Assembly (NCBI GenBank): GCA_013299105.1 | Contig: JAAFJY010000017.1 | Location: 62,001-126,000, forward strand | Source of the DNA: Chitinophagales bacterium | GTDB lineage: Bacteria; Bacteroidota; Bacteroidia; Chitinophagales; Saprospiraceae | Direction of reading: 5' to 3' | DNA length: 64,000 nt | In this document: positions 32,309 through 42,035 of the stretch, piece after piece | Numbering within the stretch: position 1 is the first letter of the stretch | Layout: each line of letters opens with the position of its first letter | Program-made: the position numbers and the translations under genes | The notes under the pieces: generated by a model | Seen by the model: the letters and a program-made list of their open reading frames with translations, nothing else | Database searches by the model: none | Told to the model about the DNA's origin: nothing

Positions 32309-33333
32309 ATAACAGGTTCTAACTTGATCGGATACGTTTTTCCTGAATTCCATTGTGCCACATACATACATTCCTCGTCGTCAATCAACACATCGTGCGG
32401 GTATTGAAACGCCTTGATGGTTTGGTACATTTCCTCGAGCTGATTGCCCTGGTATTGCGGTGTGCTTCCGGCTAAGTTGGACACGACTTTGTTGTTTTTA
32501 TCCAAAATGGTCACAAAACCCGATTGCGCTCCGGTACTATTATTCGATTGTAAAACCGCCGCGTATAAGTACTCGCCTTTGATAACCGGACGGCAGACCC
32601 AGGCCCCTTTTAAATCTATCGTTTCCAAGTACTTCCCCGTCAAATCATAGCGTTTGAAGGCATTTTGAATGCGCGAACTGACCACTAAACAAGGATTTGT
32701 CTTATCGCGAAGATCCACACAAATGCCGTGCGCATTGCTCAAATGCGCTGACGTATCGCCCTTGCCGCCAAAATGGCGGATGTATTCGCCCTTGTGGTTG
32801 TACTGGATGATGTAGTCTTTGCCGTAACCGTCCGCAACGTAAATATCGCCATTGGGTGCAATGGCAGTTTCAGTTGGGACGTATTCTTCGGCTTTTGCAT
32901 AAACGCCGCTGTCTTTTGGATAATCCAAAGTCATCAGCACCCGCCCGTCAATGGTCGTTTTGATAACCTGATGCCGGTTGTTGTCGCAGATGAACAGCAT
33001 ATCCTCTCCATTTTCATGAAACAAGGTAAGCCCATGCGCGCCTGGATATTCGGTGCCCCAACTGTCCAGTATTTTCCCGTTTTTGTTGTAAATCAGCACA
33101 TTGTTGCGGGTTTCATCGGTCAGCAACAGGATTCGGCCTTTTTTATCCTGTACCATTTCATGGCAATTGTTGACCGGATACCGTGCTACATCTGCCTGAC
33201 TCCAGCGGGTATTGATTTTGTAGCGCTTGTTGTTGTGCCCCAGAATGACTTCCTGTTTGGCCAGATACTGAATAGGCAATGTGGCACCGAGCAAGCCCAA
33301 TGAGCTTGCTTTTATAAATTCGTTCCTTTTCAT
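32305..33333 (-). CDS. NHL/6-bladed beta-propeller protein
   Basis: A 342-residue protein with a leader MKRNEFIKASSLGLLGATLP that looks like a degraded Tat or plain export signal. Blades of an NHL-type propeller are evident: CHEMVQDKKGRILLLTDE, NVLIYNKNGKILDSWG, GAHGLTLFHENGEDMLFICD, ETAIAPNGDIYVADGYG, AHGICVDLRDKTNPCLVVSS and YPHDVLIDDEECMYVAQW. Such propellers are usually binding or scaffold proteins; some open lactone rings, but no such site can be assigned here. It is part of the run 37.1-31.5 kb of tightly spaced genes and is coupled to the next gene by an ATGA overlap. Confidence 0.85.
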   Translation of the reverse strand: MKRNEFIKASSLGLLGATLPIQYLAKQEVILGHNNKRYKINTRWSQADVARYPVNNCHEMVQDKKGRILLLTDETRNNVLIYNKNGKILDSWGTEYPGAHGLTLFHENGEDMLFICDNNRHQVIKTTIDGRVLMTLDYPKDSGVYAKAEEYVPTETAIAPNGDIYVADGYGKDYIIQYNHKGEYIRHFGGKGDTSAHLSNAHGICVDLRDKTNPCLVVSSRIQNAFKRYDLTGKYLETIDLKGAWVCRPVIKGEYLYAAVLQSNNSTGAQSGFVTILDKNNKVVSNLAGSTPQYQGNQLEEMYQTIKAFQYPHDVLIDDEECMYVAQWNSGKTYPIKLEPVI

Positions 33334-33345
33334 GCTTCAAATAGG

Positions 33346-34788
33346 TTACGCCAAAATTCCCTTCACCACCTTACCCGCCACATCCGTCAAGCGATACCGC
33401 CGACCCAAATGTTTGTACGTCAATTTTTCGTGGTCGAGGCCCAATAAATGCAGGGCTGTGGCGTGAAAATCATTGACGTGAACCGGATTTTCGGTGATGT
33501 TGTAGCCAAATTCGTCCGTTTCGCCGTAAACACCCGGTTTGATACCGCCGCCAGCCATCCAAATGGAGAAGCAGCGTGGGTGGTGGTCGCGACCGTACAT
33601 TTCTCTGGTAAGGGGGCCCTGGCAGAAGTTGGTGCGCCCGAATTCGCCGCCCCAAATCACGAGCGTTTCATCCAACAAACCGCGTTGCTTGAGGTCGGTT
33701 ATCAAAGCGGCGGAAGCCTGGTCGGTGTCCTTGCATTGCCCTCTGATCTCGCCGGGGAGGTTGCCATGACCGTCCCAACCCTGGTGGTACAATTGCACGA
33801 AGCGAACGCCGTTTTCAGAGAGTTTGCGGGCCAAAAGGCAGTTGGCGGCATAAGTGCCAGGGATGAGGCAATCGGGGCCATACATCTTGATCACATCTTT
33901 GGGTTCGTTGCGCAAGTCGGTGACTTCAGGAACCGCCGTTTGCATCCGAAAGGCCATCTCGTATTGCTGGATTTTGGCCTGGATTTCGGGATCGCCAAAG
34001 GTGTTGTAGCTTTCATTATTGAGGGCGGCCACTTGATCAAGCATTTTGCGGCGGTCTGCTTTATCAATGGCATCGGGATTGTTGAGGTACAACACCGGAT
34101 TTTCACCGCTGCTGAATTGTACGCCCTGGTGGGTAGCATCTAAAAAGCCATTGGTCCAAAGTTTGGAATACACGCCTTGCCCGTTGCCTTTGCCCTGCGA
34201 CAGGAGGACGCAAAAAGCGGGTAAATTTTTGTTTTCACTGCCCAAACCATAACTCAGCCATGAACCAAAACTGGGGCGATTGCCCACTTGTGCGCCGGTT
34301 TGGAAAAAAGTCAAAGCCGGATCGTGGTTGATGGCTTCAGTATGCATGGTTTTGATCACGCAGATGTCATTGGCAATTTTCGAGGTATAAGGTAGCAATT
34401 CACTTAGCCAGGTGCCATGCTCGCCGTGTTGACTGAACTTGAAAACAGACCCCGCTAAAGGGTAGCTGGCCTGCCCTGAGGTCATGCCAGTGAGCCGTTG
34501 ACCCATGCGGATAGAGGCGGGCAGTTCTTGCCCAAACATTTCATTCAACTTGGGTTTGTAATCAAATAAATCCAACTGTGAAGGTGCCCCATTTTGGAAC
34601 AGGTAAATTACCCGTTTGGCCTTCGGGGCAAAATGCGGCAGACCCGTCATGATGGCTTCTTCCTTGCTACCAAACAGATCGGGCATCAACAAGGAACCGA
34701 GTGCGGCGCTGCCAATCCCAATGCCCAGTTTTGAGAGAAATTTACGACGGTTTGTATTGAGGCCGTGCTCTAAGATTTCTTTTTCCAT
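33346..34788 (-). CDS. DUF1501 domain protein (sulfatase/phosphatase superfamily), Tat-exported
   Basis: A 480-residue member of the DUF1501 family (PF07394), which belongs to the alkaline phosphatase/sulfatase superfamily and is abundant in planctomycetes and some Bacteroidota. A twin-arginine signal is present (NRRKFLSKLGIGIGSAALGS). Family landmarks are KRVIYLFQNGAPSQLDLFDYKP, HDPALTFFQTG, NRPSFGSWLSYGLG, YHQGWDGHGNL and WGGEFGRTNF. It lies 12 bases downstream of the PSCyt1/DUF1553 gene, the usual partner in planctomycetes. A hydrolytic role on sulfated or phosphorylated glycans is suspected but unproven. Confidence 0.9.
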   Translation of the reverse strand: MEKEILEHGLNTNRRKFLSKLGIGIGSAALGSLLMPDLFGSKEEAIMTGLPHFAPKAKRVIYLFQNGAPSQLDLFDYKPKLNEMFGQELPASIRMGQRLTGMTSGQASYPLAGSVFKFSQHGEHGTWLSELLPYTSKIANDICVIKTMHTEAINHDPALTFFQTGAQVGNRPSFGSWLSYGLGSENKNLPAFCVLLSQGKGNGQGVYSKLWTNGFLDATHQGVQFSSGENPVLYLNNPDAIDKADRRKMLDQVAALNNESYNTFGDPEIQAKIQQYEMAFRMQTAVPEVTDLRNEPKDVIKMYGPDCLIPGTYAANCLLARKLSENGVRFVQLYHQGWDGHGNLPGEIRGQCKDTDQASAALITDLKQRGLLDETLVIWGGEFGRTNFCQGPLTREMYGRDHHPRCFSIWMAGGGIKPGVYGETDEFGYNITENPVHVNDFHATALHLLGLDHEKLTYKHLGRRYRLTDVAGKVVKGILA

Positions 34789-34800
34789 GATTGTTTGTTT

Positions 34801-37110
34801 TTAGGATTTTGTAATCGCTTCTTCCATGTTGTAAATGGTACTGATTACTTTCATCAAAGCCGCCGATTCGTTCAAATTGATGGCTTTATCGAGCTCTGAA
34901 GCGCCAATGGCAAGTGTCTTTACAGCGTCTAATTTTTTGGTTTTAAAAAGCGCCAATTGTTCCTTGAAATAGGCGGTCAAAATTGTTTTTTCCTTTTGGG
35001 AAGGTTTTCGGCAAATAATCGTTTGAAAGGCTTTCGTGATTTTGTCATCGAGGGTATTTTGTTCGGTCAGAAGCCGTTGGGCAAAAAATCGGGAAGCCTC
35101 CAATACGGTGGGGTCATTCAACATGATTAGCGCCTGCAAGGGCGTATTGGTTTTGGTGCGTTTGACCTCGCATTGGTCGCGGTTGCTGGCGTCAAACATA
35201 ACCATGGAAGGGGGCGGCACCGTCAGTTTGATGAAGGTGTACATGCCCCGGCGATACAAATCGCTGCCTTCGCCCAATTCATATTTGGCTAAAACGCCAC
35301 GGCCAGAGCTCGCCTTTTCCCACAAGCCTTTGGGTTGGTAGGGTTTTACACTGGGCCCACCGATTTCTTGATGCAGCAAACCGCTGCTGCCCAATACAAT
35401 ATCACGGATAAATTCCGCTTTGACGCGGGTGCGGGTATAGCGGGACAAATAGATATTCTCTGGATCAACAGCCAAATGTTCGTCGCTTACTTTTGCCGAT
35501 TGGCGGTAGGTAGCGGATAGTAAAATCTGTTTGACAAGGCGTTTGATGTTCCAATTGTGCTCCATAAAATCTACGGCTAACCAGTCTAAGAGTTCGGGAT
35601 GGGTTGGCAAATTGCCTTGCATCCCAAAGTCGCCGGTTGTGCTTACGATGCCATTGCCGAAGAACTCCTGCCACATCTGGTTGACAAAAACCCTGGCGGT
35701 CAAGGGATTGTTTTTGTTCACCGTCCATTTCGCCAAACCAAGCCGGTTGCGCGGCAATTTCGTGGTGTCAAAAGGCATAACAGCGGCAAAAGCCAGCGGT
35801 TTTACAGGCTTTGTTGGTTTGTCATAAGCCCCACGATCGAGGATGTAGGTAGGGCGTACAGTATCCAATTCGCCCATGACGGACACCGTGATCGAACCCG
35901 TATCTTTTTTATTGATAAAGTTGAGAATACCTTTGATTTCGGTAGCTGTCAAAGTCAGTTTAGGATTTTTAGCTGGTAGCGACTGGCTCACGTCGCCTTC
36001 AAAACCCACCTCTTTGCTATTGTTAAAAAAAGCAAACATCTGGTAATATTCCTGATGAGAAATAGGGTCGTACTTGTGGCTATGACATTGAGCGCATTCG
36101 GCAGTTAGGGCTAAAACGCCTTTGGTAAAGGTTTTGGTTTTATCCAAATTGTACTCGATGCGGTACTCCTCAGGTATAATCCCACCTTCTTCCGTGTACT
36201 TGTGGTTGCGCAAAAAGGCCGTGGCCAAGATGCTTTCTTTTCTCGAGCCAGGTACCAAATCGCCCGCCAATTGCCAGGTAATGAATTGATCATAGGGCAT
36301 GTTTTGGTTAAAAGCATGAATCACCCAATCGCGCCAAGCCCATTGCGTGCGGACATTGTCATCCTGATAGCCATAACTATCGGCATAACGCGCGATGTCG
36401 AGCCAATACAAGGCCATTTTTTCACCATACTGCGGCGTCGCCAAAAGTTGATCGATGGCTTTTTCATAAGCGTTTGGGCGCTGATCGGCAGCGAATGCGT
36501 TCATCAATTCCATCGAAGGCAATAAACCGGTAAGGTCTAAAGCAGCTCGCTTTAAAAGATAAGCTGGCTCTGCTTCTTCATTCGGTTTCAAGCCGCGTTC
36601 GGTCATTTTGGCTTGGGTGAAATAGTCTATTTCATTTTTAACCCAATTTTTATTTTTCACTTTTGGCAAAGGCGCTTTTTGTGGTTTCGTAAAAGCCCAA
36701 TGTTTTTCATATTTCGCCCCTTGTTTTATCCAATTTTTAATGATTTTTATCTCCAAATCGCTCAAGGTGCCCAGGTGTGACTCGGGCGTAGGCATCATAT
36801 AATCGGCGTCTTTTGACGTGATGCGCTTGTACATCTCCGATTCTTCAGGTTTGCCACTTACAATGGCATAGGCCCCTTTGGTTTCCTTCAAGAATTGGAA
36901 GGCAAATTCCTCTACATCCAGACGCAAATCGGCCTGGCGTTTGTTGGCATCAGGTCCGTGACAAGCGAAGCATTTGTCCGACAAAATCGGGCGAACGTGG
37001 AAATTGTAGCTGATTTTCTCCGGGATGGCATCGGTATTCCATCCTTCGGTACCACAGGCATACCAAACGACGGCAAGCGCAATGGCGAATAGGATTGATT
37101 TTTTTGTCAT
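34801..37110 (-). CDS. PSCyt1-DUF1549-DUF1553 cytochrome protein
   Basis: A 769-residue exported protein. The signal is MTKKSILFAIALAVVWYACG, with a possible lipobox Cys. The N-terminal planctomycete cytochrome domain has haem motif CFACH in CFACHGPDANKRQADLRLD. The DUF1549 domain spans ~180-390 (LTGLLPSMELMNAF, YWLDIARYADSYGYQ), with a second haem-like motif CAQCH in AECAQCHSHKYDP. The C-terminal DUF1553 domain includes FVNQMWQEFFGNGIVST and ATYRQSAK. The frame runs 38 codons further upstream, but that extension is a translation of a family 2 element, so the start is at 37110. It is probably co-transcribed with DUF1501. Confidence 0.93.
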   Translation of the reverse strand: MTKKSILFAIALAVVWYACGTEGWNTDAIPEKISYNFHVRPILSDKCFACHGPDANKRQADLRLDVEEFAFQFLKETKGAYAIVSGKPEESEMYKRITSKDADYMMPTPESHLGTLSDLEIKIIKNWIKQGAKYEKHWAFTKPQKAPLPKVKNKNWVKNEIDYFTQAKMTERGLKPNEEAEPAYLLKRAALDLTGLLPSMELMNAFAADQRPNAYEKAIDQLLATPQYGEKMALYWLDIARYADSYGYQDDNVRTQWAWRDWVIHAFNQNMPYDQFITWQLAGDLVPGSRKESILATAFLRNHKYTEEGGIIPEEYRIEYNLDKTKTFTKGVLALTAECAQCHSHKYDPISHQEYYQMFAFFNNSKEVGFEGDVSQSLPAKNPKLTLTATEIKGILNFINKKDTGSITVSVMGELDTVRPTYILDRGAYDKPTKPVKPLAFAAVMPFDTTKLPRNRLGLAKWTVNKNNPLTARVFVNQMWQEFFGNGIVSTTGDFGMQGNLPTHPELLDWLAVDFMEHNWNIKRLVKQILLSATYRQSAKVSDEHLAVDPENIYLSRYTRTRVKAEFIRDIVLGSSGLLHQEIGGPSVKPYQPKGLWEKASSGRGVLAKYELGEGSDLYRRGMYTFIKLTVPPPSMVMFDASNRDQCEVKRTKTNTPLQALIMLNDPTVLEASRFFAQRLLTEQNTLDDKITKAFQTIICRKPSQKEKTILTAYFKEQLALFKTKKLDAVKTLAIGASELDKAINLNESAALMKVISTIYNMEEAITKS

Positions 37111-37126
37111 GGTATTTGTAGTGTTT

Positions 37127-37251
37127 GAGCTAAAATAAGTTGGACACATTTGCTTTTGAGGTTTAGTAAAAAAAGAACACAACCTCCTTCCAGTCAGTTG
37201 CTTATCTTTTTTCACTAAACCCAAATCCGTCCACCTTATTTTTTTACGCTC
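37127..37251 (-). mobile_element. Family 2 MITE-like element between VHPO and cytochrome genes
   Basis: An inverted-orientation copy with ends GAGCTAAAATAAG (37127 onward) and CCTTATTTTTTTACGCTC (ending 37251). Inside are GAGGTTTAGTAAAAAAAGA and TTCACTAAACC, themselves partly complementary. It sits 17 bases upstream of the start of the PSCyt1/DUF1553 gene and would lie in its leader or promoter region. Confidence 0.65.
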
Positions 37252-37314
37252 CCGTATTGATTGACTGATGTAAAAAAACCAGGAACTGCCCCCTGCCGTC
37301 GATTAGTCTCTTCA

Positions 37315-38652
37315 TTATCTGCGGGTGTTCAAGTTTTTGACTTTTTCAACAATATATCTCCCAATTACTTCCCCCTGCCGTTGGCCCGCTTCAATCGCAT
37401 CACGAAAATGGATGCCCCCATAAAGGCGCGAGATAGCAGCTTCCTGTGATGCAGCTTTAAATGACTTGAACGACCTGGCTGGCAATCCGAAGTATTCCTC
37501 TGAGGTGTCCACGTATTCAAAGTTTTCTCCGAAGAGGTAACTCAGTACCTCTGCACTGGTGGTAGAGATTACACTATGGCCGCTGGTGTATTCCGGGAAG
37601 GGTGGCGTTTGCAGTAGGGGTCGCCATGCTTCATCTACATATTTGTTGATGGCAGATTCTGGACGAATGCGGTCGCTGTGGTATTTTTCGTACCAACAGC
37701 TTACAAAGGCATCGTGCAGTGACAGTGCCACGAGTGTATGTGCCGCAATGGTCTTTTGCAACGAGGCATTTGCCTTGCGGCAAACAATACCCGTGATCCC
37801 AATCCAATGCCCTCCCGGTGAAATTTTCTTCATTCCCATCGCAGCGTGACCGGAGTAAGTAACCGCAAACGGATTGCAATCCCAAAATCCAGCGATGGCT
37901 TTTTGTTCTGGAGTAAGACTTTTAGATACAGTAACTACTTCTTCTAGCTGATTAAAAAAACTGCTTCCCTTTTCGGTACTGAAAGGCGCAGGAGGGTCGG
38001 GCACAAATTGGTCGGCGGAATCGAGAAAGAAGGTTCGAATGGTTTTCCATTGCGGCTCCACCGCACTCATGTATTCGGGGGGTGTCGGGTACCATCTCCC
38101 TGTTTCTTTGGTGTTGGGTCTATAACGCGGCAGGATGCTCAATGAAAAGTAGCCGTCTTTTTTTGCGTAAGTCACGATCTGAGCGGCCACCTGCTTGGCG
38201 TATTGCTGATTGGCCTCAAGGTCTTTGGTATTCAGTTTGTAGTTTTTTTGGAAAATTTTTACCAACTCAAGTTGTTTCGCTTCCAGCATGTAACCGGAAG
38301 GCAGAATCAATCTCCCGGTTTCAAGCATGGCAAAAGTGGCACTAAATGCAGGATTGAATTTGGTAGGGAGGTTTAATTTGGCAAAGTCAGGAACAACATG
38401 AAAATTTTTGCTCAACGCAAGCATCTCTAGCTGATTGCGTTGCAACACTTCATATGCACTTAACATAGAATAGGCATAAAAGCGGGCGGCCGCTGGCGGA
38501 CTGGCCACATCGTGTAGCATGACTTCTGAAAGATGAAAAGCTGATTTGATAAATTGAGATGCAGCCTGTTCATTCGTCTGGCCAAACAAGTGGGTGGTTA
38601 AAATCAAAAAGAAGCTTATATTGAAAAAACATTTAACCATATGCTTACCCAT
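37315..38652 (-). CDS. Vanadium-dependent haloperoxidase / PAP2-family phosphatase
   Basis: A 445-residue exported protein with a signal peptide in MVKCFFNISFFLILTTHLFGQ. The phosphate/vanadate-binding motifs of the PAP2/haloperoxidase fold are in place: KYHSDRIRPESAINK (K-x6-RP), PEYTSGHSVISTTSAEVL (PSGH-like, here TSGH), and SRLYGGIHFRDAIEAG (SR-x5-H). Length and motif spacing match secreted 'vanadium-dependent haloperoxidase' members of Bacteroidota rather than small membrane PAP2 enzymes. Whether it oxidises halides or removes phosphate cannot be told. ATG 38652 overlaps the previous stop; ATG 38640 (MVKCFF) is an equally good start. It follows the VCBS/ASPIC gene directly. Confidence 0.87.
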   Translation of the reverse strand: MGKHMVKCFFNISFFLILTTHLFGQTNEQAASQFIKSAFHLSEVMLHDVASPPAAARFYAYSMLSAYEVLQRNQLEMLALSKNFHVVPDFAKLNLPTKFNPAFSATFAMLETGRLILPSGYMLEAKQLELVKIFQKNYKLNTKDLEANQQYAKQVAAQIVTYAKKDGYFSLSILPRYRPNTKETGRWYPTPPEYMSAVEPQWKTIRTFFLDSADQFVPDPPAPFSTEKGSSFFNQLEEVVTVSKSLTPEQKAIAGFWDCNPFAVTYSGHAAMGMKKISPGGHWIGITGIVCRKANASLQKTIAAHTLVALSLHDAFVSCWYEKYHSDRIRPESAINKYVDEAWRPLLQTPPFPEYTSGHSVISTTSAEVLSYLFGENFEYVDTSEEYFGLPARSFKSFKAASQEAAISRLYGGIHFRDAIEAGQRQGEVIGRYIVEKVKNLNTRR

Positions 38653-41600
38653 TTCTTTTATAGGCTACAATGCCAAAGTTATTGATACCCACAAGCAGAA
38701 ATTCCCCGGCAGGGGTTTTGATCCACTTCAAGGATTTTACATCGCCAGAAAACGACAATCCAGATTCCGCCTGCGGCACGTACCTGAAACTTCCTTGGCC
38801 ATTGCCTTCATAAACCTGCCCAAAGTTTGCATCAATGCTACCCAAACGGATGCGTATCGCGCTCTGGTTGCCCGCAAGGATAAAATCAAGGTGGCCATCG
38901 CGATTGTAATCAAGCACTTCGATGCTGTGTACTGGCGCATACTGAGCCTCAAGTGGCAAAAGGTGCTTGATAAACTGCCCACCCTTATTTTCGAAGTAAA
39001 CGGTTCGCAGTTCAGTCGCGGTCAATTTTTTTGCTTGCGAAAGCTCGCTTGAAGTGAACAGGTCGGTAAGGGTTGCTTCCGAATAGGGCGCATAGGTTGT
39101 GAACTTCTTGCGCAAGGGAAAAAGTTGATCCAACATTTCATCGCGACCCGCAAAGGGATATGGTTTGTGCTGTACATACGAAACCAGAATTGGATCGATG
39201 CTGCCATTGCCATCAAAGTCATTGTATACCAGGCTGATCGGTTCCGATTCGCTTGCTTTGAATTGCGAATTCAAGCCAAAGTTACCAGCAATCAGATCGG
39301 CATCACCATCATGGTCGAAATCGGCCACCGCCAGTTTGCTCCACCAACCAGATTCCACATTTTTAAAATATTGCTTGCTGGCTTCCTCAAAACGCTTCCC
39401 TTGCTGATTGATAAATATGCTGATCGGCATGAACTCTCCCAATACGATAAGGTCAGCAAAAGTATCTCCGTTTAGATCAAGCCATGCGGCATCAGTGATC
39501 ATTCCCAGATTACTCAATAACGGCAATAGCTTTTCAGTGGCATCAGCGAAACGACCCGAACCATCATTGAGCAAAAGATAACTTGTAGGAGTTTGGGGAT
39601 ATGAACCCGGCAGTACCCTTCCACCGATGAATAAATCAAGGTCGCCATCGTGGTCAATGTCCATTGGCCGCACACAGGATTTGGCTGGAGACATTTGCGG
39701 GATCGCTTCGCGTGCCTTGGCGAAATTTCCCTTGCCATCATTAAGGTACAAGCGATCCTGCAAGGCTTCTTGACCCGGCAGGTATTCGTGATAACCTCCA
39801 CTCACTACATATAAATCTTGGTCTCCATCATTGTCCGCATCAAAAAAACTGGCATCGGTATCCGAACAATTTGCATCTTCTTTGAAATCAAAATTACCCA
39901 TCATGCGGAAGATGCCGTTGCTCAACTGGACGAACAATCGGCCAGGATTGTCTTTGGTACCACCAACAAAAATATCCAAGGTGCCGTCTTTATTGACATC
40001 GGCACTCGCCATCACGGGGCCGCAAGGCGATAGCATGGTATTGAGTAAGGGTTGTCGTTTAAAATCGTTTGCCCCGTATTCTGTGTGGCGATAGGTTAGC
40101 GGTGATTTTTCGCTTTTAAATAGTGTAGCGGCTGGTGGTAGAACATGCTGATCGTTTGATTTAGCATTTTCTTCTTCCAACACCAGCAACTGGTCGGCCA
40201 TGATGTTGGTCATTTTGCTTTTCTTGCCTGTGGGCCAAACCACAACTATCGAGTCGATCCGGGTTTGGCCATCTAAGCCAGCATGGATCCTGTTGCTAAC
40301 TGACGATTGATAACCGCGCACCGGCATCACTTCAAAAAACTGTCTACCCTGTCCGGTGAAAATCGACACCGCGCTGCCAATTGCTTGGGTGTTGAGTCCA
40401 GCACCTTTCATTTGCAACGCGAGGTAATGGCGCGATGCGTTTTGCTGGCGAGAGAGATTCCGGTAAAGGGAAGCTTCTTCATTTTGGTTGTTTACGATCA
40501 AATCCAGATCGCCATCATTGTCCAGATCGGCATAAGCAGCACCATTTGAAAAAGTGGGTGTGGAAAAACCCCAGGCTTTGCTTTGATCTTCAAATCGAGC
40601 GCTGCCGATATTTTTAAAAATATAATTGTGCACTGGGGTTGAGGGCATTGACTTGGCCAACTCCAGCGTATCCGCTTTTTCACGCGCCAGTACTTTCTGA
40701 AAATAGTAATCGCCTTTGTACTTTAGAAAATCCCTATTTGTGTAGTCTCGGAAATACCCGTTGGTGACAAATAGATCTTTCCAGCCATCGTTGTCGTAAT
40801 CGGCAAACAGGGGAGCCCAACTCCAGTCAGTATTCGCTACGCCTGCGAGCTGTCCTACTTCCGAAAAAGTGCCATTTCCATTGTTGAGGTGCAGCATATT
40901 GCGCATGAACTGGTAATGGTAGCCCTCGCTCACCATGAGCGCGAATTGCTCATAATTATCGGGGCCGTACAATAGCTTCTGCCGTTTATTGTCTTCCGGC
41001 AGCATGTCCGCAGTAAAAATATCAGGTAACAGATCGTTGTTGACATCCGCTATATCCGAACCCATCGAGAATTGTGAAATATGTTGAAGTGAAACATCCA
41101 GCTTGTTGGTGAAGGTTCCATTGCGATTGTTGAGGTAGAGGTAATCTGGTTCGGCATAGTCATTCGAAACATAAATATCCAGCCAGCCATCCTTGTTCAC
41201 ATCCGATACGGCCACCCCTAGACCAAAGCCGAGTGCATTAGAAAGAATACCCGCTTGCTCCGTTACTTCGGTAAAACGCCCATTGTCATTGCGAAACAGT
41301 TTGTCGCCTGCATATGGGTGTTTTGATTTACGTGCCTGTGAAAACTCCAAGTCACGGATCACATTTACGTTGGTAGCGATTAAGAAAGCATCAAGGTCAC
41401 CATCACGGTCGTAATCAAAGAAGGAGGCTTGGGTGGTGTAGGACGGATCGTCAAGGCCCATTGCTTGGGCATTGTCGATGAAAGTTAGGTTTCCCTGGTT
41501 AATAAAAAACTGATTGCGCCTTTGTTCTGCATCCGTTTTGCCTGAGTAACACACATAAATATCTAGCAGCCCATCGCCATTGATGTCGACCATAGATGCG

Positions 41601-41929
41601 CCACTTTTCCATCCCAACCGGCCAGCTACTCCGGCAGATTGGGTAATGTCTTTGAATTTAAAATTGCCCTGATTGAGGTACAATTTATTGAGCTGCATGT
41701 TGGAAATAAAGTAGATGTCTTCGAGACCATCGTTGTTGATGTCGCCAACGGCAATACCGCCGCCATTAAACAAGTTTTCGTAAGTGAGTGCGTTTTGAGT
41801 TGCATTTTCAACAATGGTATTTTTGAACGATACCCCTGAGCGCGAGGAATTAAGGGACTCAAATAAACTTTGTGCCCTGGCAGGTACCAAAGTGAATAAA
41901 GAAAGAGCAACTACAAATACTTTTTTCAT
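38645..41929 (-). CDS. VCBS/FG-GAP repeat protein with ASPIC/UnbV domain
   Basis: A 1094-residue exported protein with signal MKKVFVVALSLFTLVPARAQ. Two sets of FG-GAP/VCBS calcium-binding repeats build beta-propellers: DINNDGLEDIYFIS, DINGDGLLDIYVCY, DYDRDGDLDAFLIA and DVNKDGWLDIYVSN in the first, DVNKDGTLDIFVGG and DYNRDGHLDFILAG in the second. Between them is an ASPIC/UnbV segment (GSAVSIFTGQGRQFFEVMPV, IDSIVVVWPTGKK). Such proteins often sit beside SusCD pairs. Their role is unknown, possibly as a surface glycan binder. The start at 41929 gives a clean signal peptide. A hairpin separates it from susD. Confidence 0.9.
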   Translation of the reverse strand: MKKVFVVALSLFTLVPARAQSLFESLNSSRSGVSFKNTIVENATQNALTYENLFNGGGIAVGDINNDGLEDIYFISNMQLNKLYLNQGNFKFKDITQSAGVAGRLGWKSGASMVDINGDGLLDIYVCYSGKTDAEQRRNQFFINQGNLTFIDNAQAMGLDDPSYTTQASFFDYDRDGDLDAFLIATNVNVIRDLEFSQARKSKHPYAGDKLFRNDNGRFTEVTEQAGILSNALGFGLGVAVSDVNKDGWLDIYVSNDYAEPDYLYLNNRNGTFTNKLDVSLQHISQFSMGSDIADVNNDLLPDIFTADMLPEDNKRQKLLYGPDNYEQFALMVSEGYHYQFMRNMLHLNNGNGTFSEVGQLAGVANTDWSWAPLFADYDNDGWKDLFVTNGYFRDYTNRDFLKYKGDYYFQKVLAREKADTLELAKSMPSTPVHNYIFKNIGSARFEDQSKAWGFSTPTFSNGAAYADLDNDGDLDLIVNNQNEEASLYRNLSRQQNASRHYLALQMKGAGLNTQAIGSAVSIFTGQGRQFFEVMPVRGYQSSVSNRIHAGLDGQTRIDSIVVVWPTGKKSKMTNIMADQLLVLEEENAKSNDQHVLPPAATLFKSEKSPLTYRHTEYGANDFKRQPLLNTMLSPCGPVMASADVNKDGTLDIFVGGTKDNPGRLFVQLSNGIFRMMGNFDFKEDANCSDTDASFFDADNDGDQDLYVVSGGYHEYLPGQEALQDRLYLNDGKGNFAKAREAIPQMSPAKSCVRPMDIDHDGDLDLFIGGRVLPGSYPQTPTSYLLLNDGSGRFADATEKLLPLLSNLGMITDAAWLDLNGDTFADLIVLGEFMPISIFINQQGKRFEEASKQYFKNVESGWWSKLAVADFDHDGDADLIAGNFGLNSQFKASESEPISLVYNDFDGNGSIDPILVSYVQHKPYPFAGRDEMLDQLFPLRKKFTTYAPYSEATLTDLFTSSELSQAKKLTATELRTVYFENKGGQFIKHLLPLEAQYAPVHSIEVLDYNRDGHLDFILAGNQSAIRIRLGSIDANFGQVYEGNGQGSFRYVPQAESGLSFSGDVKSLKWIKTPAGEFLLVGINNFGIVAYKRNG

Positions 41930-41985
41930 GTACACTGAGAGTTTTGGCACTTTCAACAGCAATTTACAGCCTTTAGCTAAGAATA

Positions 41986-42011
41986 AAAGGCTGGATTGAA
42001 GTCCAGCCTTT
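41986..42011 (-). terminator. Hairpin between susD and the VCBS gene
   Basis: AAAGGCTGGA (41986-41995) and TCCAGCCTTT (42002-42011) form a perfect 10-bp stem with a 6-base loop. On the minus strand the stem ends in CCTTTTATTC, a modest T-run. It starts 24 bases past the susD stop codon and can act as a terminator or partial attenuator, lowering expression of downstream genes relative to susCD. Confidence 0.7.
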
Positions 42012-42035
42012 CATTCTTTCTAAATGCATCTCGGT